Under the pieces are notes generated by a model. That model was not told the origin of the DNA and ran no database searches. It worked only from the letters and a program-made list of their open reading frames with translations. From Paenibacillus sp. XY044 (GTDB lineage Bacteria > Bacillota > Bacilli > Paenibacillales > Paenibacillaceae): a DNA stretch of 48,882 bases. Every line of letters begins with the position of its first letter. Position 1 is the stretch's first letter. Both the position numbers and the translations under genes were made by a program. This document shows, in pieces, positions 43,295 to 48,882 of the stretch. The stretch is taken from contig NZ_NQMO01000018.1 in assembly GCF_002257645.1 (NCBI RefSeq), forward strand, positions 1 to 48,882, given 5' to 3'.

Positions 43295-43783
43295 TTACCT
43301 GGATGCTCCGAACTTTCCACCATGTTTCCGTACGGATCGATGACGGAGGTAATACCTCCAGATTGCAAGGCTCACGGACAGAAACAGGATCTGCATGAGG
43401 GTACGGGGGATCAGTTCGTCCTCAGGATGGGTATAGAGGCCGTTCAACGCTATGTACAGATTGGCAGGGAACATGACGATCAGCAAAAGCGACAGCCCGC
43501 AAGATGCCCAAAGGACAGTAGGCCGCCACAATAAACCTAGGGCTCCGGCCCATTCCAGCACACCGGTGATCGTCACGATGAGTCCGGGATAGGGCAGGGC
43601 TGGCGGAACCATACCGATGAGCTCCGTGCGAAGATAAACGAAGTGAACCGTCCCGGTCAGCATGAACATCGCTGCAAGACCACCGCGGAGCGCAACCGGC
43701 CATGGGCGCAGTCGCTGTACCCCGGCAGCACCGGCAATAAAAATAACAACCGTGACGGCAATCAACACAATTAAGGGCTCCAT
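43295..43783 (-). CDS. DoxX-family membrane protein
   Basis: A 162-residue four-TM protein (helices about 4-24, 46-66, 76-95, 100-120). DoxX proteins occur in redox or thiol-stress systems. I chose ATG 43783, seven bases after GGGAGG. It lies downstream of a MarR regulator and has its own copy of the operator at 43815-43843. Confidence 0.82.
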   Translation of the reverse strand: MEPLIVLIAVTVVIFIAGAAGVQRLRPWPVALRGGLAAMFMLTGTVHFVYLRTELIGMVPPALPYPGLIVTITGVLEWAGALGLLWRPTVLWASCGLSLLLIVMFPANLYIALNGLYTHPEDELIPRTLMQILFLSVSLAIWRYYLRHRSVRKHGGKFGASR

Positions 43784-43814
43784 AACATAACCTCCCAAAT
43801 GATGATTCATTATT

Positions 43815-43843
43815 GTGTATAGGTACTAAACACTTTGCTCAAA
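43815..43843 (-). promoter_or_regulatory. Promoter/operator copy A, upstream of doxX
   Basis: A 29-base element nearly identical (23 of 29) to the one at 44322-44350. On the minus strand it holds TTGAGC, a 17-bp spacer and TACACA, and a partial dyad AGTGT...ACAC. Confidence 0.65.
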
Positions 43844-43855
43844 AAAATTTAGCGG

Positions 43856-44314
43856 CTAATCATGAGATATTCGCTCTTCCAGCTTCGTTAAGAATTCTCT
43901 GATCCATCGCGCCTGCTCGTCAGGAGCATCTCCTAATACTTCCACGACCATATGTTTGAATTGGTTCTGATACTCCAAGTGGCGGGCATAGGCAATTTCG
44001 CCTTTAGAAGTGACCTTGAGCATTAACCTGGACTGATTGCGGGCATCTTTTTCTTTGCGCACCAGCCCTTTCTGCTCGAGCTTCTTCAATACTTGGGATA
44101 TAGCCCCTTTCGTTACGCCGCAGCGTTCAGCCAGCGCTGTAATATGAATGCCCTCATGTTCCCTGATTTCAGCAAGCGTATAAATCTCGGAATGAAATAA
44201 CGGTTCTTCTACCCCATAATCCCTGATTTTACGGTCTTGTTTTCCAAACGCTTGGAATACGTCCAGAAGGTGACTCCCGATGTTTTCTTTTGTAAGTTTC
44301 TCATTGTTCATCAT
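43856..44314 (-). CDS. MarR-family regulator, probably leaderless
   Basis: A 152-residue wHTH repressor (ITALAERCGVTKGAISQVLKKLEQKGLVRKEKDARNQSRLMLKVTSKG, about 57-104). ATG 44314 lies six bases after a -10 (TACACT), so the mRNA would start at or near the AUG with no ribosome site. Likely controls itself and the downstream doxX. Confidence 0.85.
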   Translation of the reverse strand: MMNNEKLTKENIGSHLLDVFQAFGKQDRKIRDYGVEEPLFHSEIYTLAEIREHEGIHITALAERCGVTKGAISQVLKKLEQKGLVRKEKDARNQSRLMLKVTSKGEIAYARHLEYQNQFKHMVVEVLGDAPDEQARWIREFLTKLEERISHD

Positions 44315-44321
44315 GGAAAAA

Positions 44322-44350
44322 GTGTATAGTATCTAAACACTGTTGTCAAA
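44322..44350 (-). promoter_or_regulatory. Promoter/operator copy B, upstream of marR
   Basis: On the minus strand: TTGACA, 17-bp spacer, TACACT. Same element as copy A, with a dyad AGTGT...ACACT over the core promoter. Confidence 0.7.
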
Positions 44351-44630
44351 GACTTTTTTAAGGCATAATCAGCTGCAGCTTCTTATGCTGCTGGGCGAGC
44401 ATACGATCACATTGGCGGATGAAGGTATCATTGAGAGTACGTCTGTGAATGAAAGTATACACAAGTGGGGCGGGATCAGAGACATTGAGAACAATGAAGA
44501 TTATATTTTCATTTTCCTGAACCAGACGATGGCGCATATCATTCCCAAAAGGGCTTTTCCGAGCACCGAAACCGCTGCTGTTTTCCTGAAAGAGGCGCAA
44601 ACCAGGTGGGAAGCCCAGCGGACTGCGTAA
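44343..44630 (+). pseudogene. YcxB-like C-terminal fragment
   Basis: About 95 residues. GIIESTSVNESIHKWGGIRDIENNEDYIFIFL matches the soluble C-terminal domain of YcxB-like proteins, which normally follow two TM helices that are absent here. No ribosome site precedes the candidate starts, and the frame begins inside the marR promoter. Probably a truncated remnant. Confidence 0.55.
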
Positions 44631-44642
44631 CATAAAGATCCG

Positions 44643-45281
44643 TTAATGTGTCAGCAGGGCGAATGCCGCTCCTGGAGATTGCAGTTGAATTTCGCTGATG
44701 ACGCAGGCAAGCATAATGGATTCCTGCAGACGGCTTTGGCTGATACTGCCCAAGTCGACAACCGTTGACCATCCGAGATCTTTTAATATGGCTCTGACTT
44801 GCTCCTTGGATTCCGGGTCGTTGCCGGACATAAACATGACCGGTGAGCCTTCGTCAAAATGAGGGTGAACCATGATTTGATCGCTAATGATATTGAGCGT
44901 CTTTACTACATAACTGCCCGGAAGCAGCTGTTGGACGATTTCCCCTGTAGACGATCCGTTAAGAAGCAAACGCGGCCCGTTGTCAAAGTGTACGGCATTG
45001 CTGACGTCGATGACGGTTTTGTTGTTTAGATGGACAGGGCCAATGGTTTCCAGCACGTCCTGCAAACCGTCCCAAGGAAGCGCCAGAATGATCGTTTCGC
45101 CAAACCGGGCGGCTTCATGAAAAGAAACCATTTTCACCGAATCGCCGGCCTCTTGCTTCCAGGCTGCATGTTTCGGATGATCGGGTTCCCGGCCGCTCAC
45201 GACAACGGAGTATCCCGACATCGCTAATCCTTTACCTAACGCTTTACCTACATGTCTGGATCCCAAAATTCCAATTTTCAT
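44643..45281 (-). CDS. NADPH-dependent F420-reductase-like / NAD(P)-binding protein
   Basis: A 212-residue Rossmann protein: IGILGSRHVGKALGKGLAMSGYSVVVSGRE at the N-terminus and a dehydrogenase-like ALPWDGLQDVLETI. Homologues in non-F420 bacteria are thought to reduce small substrates with NADPH. ATG follows GGGGAGAGG. Divergent from HxlR regulator. Confidence 0.85.
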   Translation of the reverse strand: MKIGILGSRHVGKALGKGLAMSGYSVVVSGREPDHPKHAAWKQEAGDSVKMVSFHEAARFGETIILALPWDGLQDVLETIGPVHLNNKTVIDVSNAVHFDNGPRLLLNGSSTGEIVQQLLPGSYVVKTLNIISDQIMVHPHFDEGSPVMFMSGNDPESKEQVRAILKDLGWSTVVDLGSISQSRLQESIMLACVISEIQLQSPGAAFALLTH

Positions 45282-45304
45282 TCTATTCCTCTCCCCTCAC
45301 CAGG

Positions 45305-45334
45305 ATTATAGGCTTGGGTCAATGCCGGGAACAA
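45305..45334 (-). promoter_or_regulatory. Promoter of the reductase gene
   Basis: On the minus strand TTGTTC, 18 bp, TATAAT. The hxlR gene has a perfect TATAAT (45378-45383) on the plus strand. Confidence 0.55.
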
Positions 45335-45407
45335 TAAGGCACTTTTTTGTATCCAGACATTTGCTTACAGCATGGTGTATAATGTTGGAAAAAAACGGGG
45401 TGATCCA

Positions 45408-45749
45408 ATGCCTGTACAGCTAAATGAGTGTCCGGTCGAGGTTGTAATATCCAGCTTAAGCGGGAGGTGGAAAATCCCGATATACCGGTATTTGTACAAC
45501 AACAACCAGCCCGTGCGTTATAGCGCATTGCTGCGGCATCTGCCTTCCATTTCCAAAAAAGTACTGACGGAACAGCTCCGCGAGCTTGAGCGTGACGGCA
45601 TCGTCGAACGGAAATCGTACCCGGAGCCCCGGCCCAAAGTGGAATATACACTGACTTCGACGGGGCGATCCATGATTGGATTCCTGGATAAGATCAGCGA
45701 GTGGGGCATGAAGCACATGCTATCCCAAAAAGAAGCCCAGAAAAGCTGA
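45408..45749 (+). CDS. HxlR-family transcriptional regulator
   Basis: A 113-residue winged-helix protein: CPVEVVISSLSGRWKIPIYRYL..PVRYSALLRHLPSISKKVLTEQLRELERDGIVERKSYPEPRPKVEYTLT. The conserved N-terminal Cys in the 'CP' pair may sense redox or electrophile stress. I chose ATG 45408, just after GGGGTGA. Probably controls the divergent reductase. Confidence 0.88.
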   Translation: MPVQLNECPVEVVISSLSGRWKIPIYRYLYNNNQPVRYSALLRHLPSISKKVLTEQLRELERDGIVERKSYPEPRPKVEYTLTSTGRSMIGFLDKISEWGMKHMLSQKEAQKS

Positions 45750-45794
45750 CTTGGATCTGCCTGGATAACAATAAAAAATATGCCGCCAAATGCC

Positions 45795-45829
45795 AAGAAA
45801 TCGCTGTGCTAGTAGCAGAGCGATTTCTT
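45795..45829. terminator. Hairpin between hxlR and collagen-like gene
   Basis: AAGAAATCGCT-N13-AGCGATTTCTT, with a further inner GCT/AGC pair. Perfect 11-bp stem between convergent genes; terminates one or both. Confidence 0.6.
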
Positions 45830-45877
45830 GCACATATACTAAAATAATCTTGGAGTCTTGCAGTGGGAGTAGGTTGT

Positions 45878-46606
45878 TTAGGCCGACGCCAATTTTTCAA
45901 TAACAATCGAAGCGCTCACCGTAGGCGTTCCCCCGCCTATGCTTCCTTGCAGTGTTTGTGTACCCGTATTATCGATCCGGTTCAAAGTCAAGGTACCTCC
46001 CGCCGTTAACTCCGCTACGACTTGACCCTGATAAGGGTTATTGCCTGCACCGGAGCCGTAGTTACTGCAATGAACCAGCGTGGCAGGCAGCGGTCCGGCG
46101 GCATCCGGATCGAAGAACAGGCCGAATGCGCTGTTTCCGGCAGTCGGGAATACTTCCCAGCTGATGTTATAGAAACCGGTTTCCAGGATATTGACGCTGG
46201 AAGGGCTGGTGAAGGAAGTGGCCGTTCCGACAATGGTGGAGTCATTAAAAGTGACGGCGCCTCCTTGGCCTCCAGGAGTGGGGGCTGCGGCAACGGTTTG
46301 ATCGACCGTGCTGCACAAGAACGCAAACGAGGCGATGCCTCCGGCAGGACCGGCAGGACCTTGCGGACCTTGTGGACCTTGTGCACCGGCAGGGCCTTGC
46401 GGACCGGCGGGACCTTGTGCACCAGCAGGACCTTGCGGGCCTTGCGGGCCTTGCGGACCTTGCGGACCGGCCGGAGCATTTACAATAACTTCCGGGGGAG
46501 GACAGTTTACCTTTACGACTTTTTTAATGACGCGGACGCGGCGTTTCTTATTTTTATGATGGCGAACAACAACTTTACGTTTGAAACACTTTCTTGAACA
46601 ATCCAA
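45878..46606 (-). CDS. Collagen-like spore-surface-type protein, second copy
   Basis: A 242-residue protein. Residues 1-46 are strongly basic with three cysteines and end in KVNCPPPEVIVNAPA, near-identical in pattern to the gene at 32775. Residues about 47-88 hold 14 Gly-X-Y triplets (GPQ, GPA, GAQ). The C-terminus (about 90-242) is a BclA-like beta domain (SVNILETGFYNISWEVFPTAGNSAFGLFF). TTG start seven bases after GGAGGTG. GC-rich codons (GGACCTTGC) unlike the first copy. Confidence 0.83.
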   Translation of the reverse strand: MDCSRKCFKRKVVVRHHKNKKRRVRVIKKVVKVNCPPPEVIVNAPAGPQGPQGPQGPQGPAGAQGPAGPQGPAGAQGPQGPQGPAGPAGGIASFAFLCSTVDQTVAAAPTPGGQGGAVTFNDSTIVGTATSFTSPSSVNILETGFYNISWEVFPTAGNSAFGLFFDPDAAGPLPATLVHCSNYGSGAGNNPYQGQVVAELTAGGTLTLNRIDNTGTQTLQGSIGGGTPTVSASIVIEKLASA

Positions 46607-46632
46607 TGATAAGCACCTCCTGTCGATTTGAC

Positions 46633-46643
46633 TACAGAATATG
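46633..46643 (-). promoter_or_regulatory. Possible sporulation-sigma -10 for collagen-like gene
   Basis: Minus-strand CATATTCTGTA resembles the CATA-type -10 of sigma-E/sigma-K promoters, about 30 bases upstream of the TTG start. A -35 is not clear. Confidence 0.35.
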
Positions 46644-46962
46644 GGTCTACTTCACATTTGGCATGGACTGATAACTATCATTTGCTAGACTAACGGCTAT
46701 CTTTCGCGAAAACAGGCTCCTGCGGGGATTTTCCTTGGGACAAGCAGGTTGCCTGCCAATAGATAAGAATAAATCATAGACTTGATTCCATGATTCGATA
46801 TCTTCAGAAGGCGATATAACGCTGACAAATCAGCAAAAATGGAGAATGATAGATAGCAGAGACAGCAGATGAATGCGGGTGAATAAATGCTTGCTTAGCT
46901 CAATGAGTGCCCGGCACTTAGGTAGGAGTGCATTGATTACTAATGAAAAGGCGGGGAGGGTA

Positions 46963-47427
46963 ATGATCCAGAGTAAAAGAATATATATCTGCGCGGGGTT
47001 CATCTGGTGTCTCCTGTTTGCGATCATGAGCTTTTACTGGGCAGGCGGAGGCATGATTGGCGTAAAGACATTAGGAGGGTTTATCTATCATCAAGCCATA
47101 GAAAGGGAAGCGTCGTTCATTGCTATGGTTTGGTTTACTGGATTCGTGAAATTGTGCGGGGGCTTATTTTTGCTGCTGCTCCTAAGGCGTTGGTCCAGCA
47201 TCACGAACCGGATTTTATATTTTCTAGCGCTACTGGCGGGGATCTTGCTGTTCATATACGGCCTGGCAAACGTGGTTTCCCTTATTTGTGCTGGCCTGGG
47301 GCTGCTGTTCCTGCAAATTGACGATTTTGCTTTCAAGTGGAGGCTCTATTTTTGGGAGCCCTTTTGGATGGTAGGAGGAGCGTTGTTTATCCTTGCTGCA
47401 TTCAAGTTTAAACGGGAAGTCAAATGA
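46963..47427 (+). CDS. DUF3995-family membrane protein
   Basis: A 154-residue protein with four TM helices (about 9-28, 48-70, 80-105, 130-148). Matches the small DUF3995 family of unknown function (CAGFIWCLLFAIMSFYWAGGG). I chose ATG 46963 with a close GGGGAGGG. The upstream 46621-46962 holds only the collagen promoter region. Confidence 0.75.
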   Translation: MIQSKRIYICAGFIWCLLFAIMSFYWAGGGMIGVKTLGGFIYHQAIEREASFIAMVWFTGFVKLCGGLFLLLLLRRWSSITNRILYFLALLAGILLFIYGLANVVSLICAGLGLLFLQIDDFAFKWRLYFWEPFWMVGGALFILAAFKFKREVK

Positions 47428-47573
47428 TGATCTGATCCTTTGTACAGCATTCAGTTTCTAGAAGCCGGCCGCTTTTTTTATTTCTGAATCTCATGGAAAA
47501 ATCTGATGGTATATGCTGCGTTTAATTTCATGCTAAACTCAATCGGTTATGATAACGATGGGAGAAGTTTAGG

Positions 47574-47918
47574 ATGGAATGGTATCTGAAGGCATTAAAA
47601 AATTACACGGGATTTCAGGGGAGGGCAACCAAAAAAGAATATTGGATGTTTATGCTGTATGAAGGAATTATCTACCTTATGCTTTCCGTCGTCGAGGAAA
47701 TCGTGGGGCTGTCTTACATATTAACCGGAATCTATTTCGTATTCACCTTCTTGCCGTCTCTAGTGGTTGCATGCCGGAGACTTCATGATACCGGAAGAAG
47801 CGGTTGGTGGAACTTGATCATCCTTGTCCCGATCGTAGGCATCATTATTTTTGTCGTGCAGACCTCTCGGGAAAGTCAGGCAACGAATAACCCATATGGC
47901 CCCAAACCCGTGATGTAA
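47574..47918 (+). CDS. DUF805-family inner-membrane protein
   Basis: A 114-residue protein. The start WYLKALKNYTGFQGRATKKEYWMF, the central ACRRLHDTGRSGWW and the ending NNPYGPKP are the three DUF805 signatures. Three to four TM helices. Function unknown. Confidence 0.88.
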   Translation: MEWYLKALKNYTGFQGRATKKEYWMFMLYEGIIYLMLSVVEEIVGLSYILTGIYFVFTFLPSLVVACRRLHDTGRSGWWNLIILVPIVGIIIFVVQTSRESQATNNPYGPKPVM

Positions 47919-47964
47919 TTTCTGGGAAAGGCCAACGGGACATGAGGTAGAAATCACACGAGGA

Positions 47965-47998
47965 AGGCTGCCGGCCGAATAGGCCGGGAGTCTTTTTT
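47965..47998 (+). terminator. Terminator after DUF805 gene
   Basis: GGCTGCCGGCC-GAATA-GGCCGGGAGTC stem followed by T(6). Confidence 0.85.
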
Positions 47999-48158
47999 GT
48001 TCGGCATTCTTCACCGCTAATACATGCGCAGCTTTGTGGAGAGGTTTGAATCCGAGCACAGCAGATCGGAAGGATTAGGGGGAAGATCCCTGTTCGTATG
48101 GGCTTTGCCGCTCGGTTGGTCAATTTTGATATGCCGCCCACATCCCGCCGGATCGCTC

Positions 48159-48252
48159 AAAAATGACACATTGTCCGGTTGTCCAAACCGCTTGTCATCA
48201 GCCCCCAGGCACCTTGTCACCGGGGGTTAGCGGCAGTCCCCAAAATGACATA
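48159..48252 (+). promoter_or_regulatory. Hairpin flanked by direct repeats in permease leader
   Basis: AAAATGACAYA occurs at about 48159-48170 and 48241-48252. Between them CCGC..GCCCCC...GGGGGT..GCGG (48188-48233) can pair. A possible activator site or leader structure. The rest of 47999-48285 shows no gene. Confidence 0.4.
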
Positions 48253-48285
48253 TTTACGAGCACCGCTCCCTCGGCTATCGTAAAA

Positions 48286-48300
48286 ATGTAAGCGTTAGCA
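48286..48300 (+). promoter_or_regulatory. CcpA catabolite-responsive element (cre)
   Basis: ATGTAAGCGTTAGCA matches the consensus WTGNAANCGNWWNCA at every fixed position. It lies 65 bases before the permease start, so CcpA bound here would repress sugar import when glucose is present. Confidence 0.75.
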
Positions 48301-48364
48301 CACCTGACATGCTGTGATAACGATAGGTGGAGCAAAAACCATTTTATCAGGAAGGGGTGATCCT

Positions 48365-48882
48365 ATGCAGGAAACCAACACGGCGTTTGCCGGCCGCCCG
48401 GCGGCGGTCATGCCGACAAAGAGAAAAGGCAAAGGTTTATGGAAGCGCATTATTCAGAACTGGGAGCTGTACCTGTTTATCGCACCAGCCTTTTTCTACT
48501 TTCTTATTTTCTGTTACGGGCCGATGTACGGCATCCAAATCGCGTTCAAAAACTTCATCCCGACGAAAGGAATCACGGGAAGCCCGTGGGTCGGCTTCGA
48601 CCACTTCGTCCGCTTCTTTCATTCCTACTACTTCTGGGATCTGCTCTGGAACACACTGAGCATCAGCTTGTACTCACTGGCCATCGGGTTTCCGATCCCG
48701 ATCATTCTGGCGCTGGCGTTTAACGAGGTCAGAAACGGCTTCTTCAAGAAGCTGTCCCAGACAGTGACGTACGCCCCGCACTTTATTTCCATGGTCGTCA
48801 TGGCGGGGATGATCATCACGTTCCTCTCGCCGTCGACAGGGATCGTCACCCACATGATCGAGGGGCTGGGCCTGAAAGCGCC
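48365..48882 (+). CDS. CUT1 sugar ABC transporter permease (LplB-like), 3' truncated by window edge
   Basis: Open to the last base. The N-terminus is LWKRIIQNWELYLFIAPAFFYFLIFCYGPMYGIQIAFKNF with the LplB signature PMYG.QIAFKNF seen also in 26622-27587. Two or three of six TM helices are in the window. ATG follows GGAAGGGGTGA. First gene of a second sugar-import operon controlled by the upstream cre. Confidence 0.88.
   Translation, partial: MQETNTAFAGRPAAVMPTKRKGKGLWKRIIQNWELYLFIAPAFFYFLIFCYGPMYGIQIAFKNFIPTKGITGSPWVGFDHFVRFFHSYYFWDLLWNTLSISLYSLAIGFPIPIILALAFNEVRNGFFKKLSQTVTYAPHFISMVVMAGMIITFLSPSTGIVTHMIEGLGLKA

Noticed and set aside
48001..48285. Possible riboswitch in the permease leader
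   Set aside because: I compared it by eye with common classes (glmS, lysine, SAM, T-box) and saw no core motifs; the hairpin and cre explain it better.

Overview
The window looks like the chromosome of a spore-forming Bacillota, most likely Paenibacillus or a close relative. The clues are an rRNA operon trailed by a 14-gene tRNA array, strong AGGAGG-type ribosome binding sites with many TTG and GTG starts, a surface-layer (SLH) protein, many AraC-type regulators, LplA/LplB/LplC-like (CUT1) sugar importers, collagen-like spore-surface-type proteins and YlmA/HxlR/MarR/ABATE-type genes. The genus is inferred from gene style, not from a database match.

Layout. (1) 1-2000: the last bases of 23S rRNA, 5S rRNA and 14 tRNA genes ending at a terminator. 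(2) 2.1-6.7 kb: an SLH protein, a decayed IS3-family element that split the SLH gene's terminator, then a MarR regulator and 14-TM drug exporter operon whose leader carries 15-bp tandem repeats. (3) 6.7-10.4 kb: a secreted phosphodiester-glycosidase-like protein, a stand-alone ABC ATPase, a thioesterase and a viroplasmin-RNase H fusion. (4) 10.5-21.7 kb: a GHL6-type glycosidase divergent from an AraC regulator, ThyX, a Gfo/Idh/MocA dehydrogenase, two more AraC regulators, an SDR, a nitroreductase, a MocR regulator and a histidine phosphatase. (5) 21.7-28.6 kb: an FAD oxidoreductase and an RNase J-like metallo-beta-lactamase protein, divergent from a complete CUT1 importer (binding protein plus two permeases). 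No ATPase is encoded here, as is usual when a shared MsmX-type ATPase serves several importers. (6) 28.6-32.6 kb: LysR divergent from an HD hydrolase, a wrecked yceI gene, and an ABATE/CGNR regulator divergent from an epoxide hydrolase. (7) 32.7-36.9 kb: a collagen-like protein, a small lipoprotein, and an HtrA-like protease with a zinc-ribbon membrane partner. (8) 37-48 kb: many small accessory enzymes (SRPBCC, alpha/beta hydrolase, OmdA-like, methyltransferase, VOC, two GNATs, APH kinase) and the MarR-DoxX and HxlR-reductase pairs, then a second collagen-like protein and two small membrane proteins. (9) The right edge opens another CUT1 permease operon behind a perfect cre site.

Most of the interest lies in regulatory architecture and small genes. 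A MarR-DoxX operon has two copies of one promoter/operator and a probably leaderless marR mRNA. An epoxide hydrolase promoter carries a clean dyad. Two distant collagen-like genes share an N-terminal motif. Beside a VOC gene sits a 49-residue protein resembling only the C-terminal coil of a MerR regulator. The yceI pseudogene can be reconstructed from its reading frames. I saw no CRISPR array, prophage or recognisable defence island.
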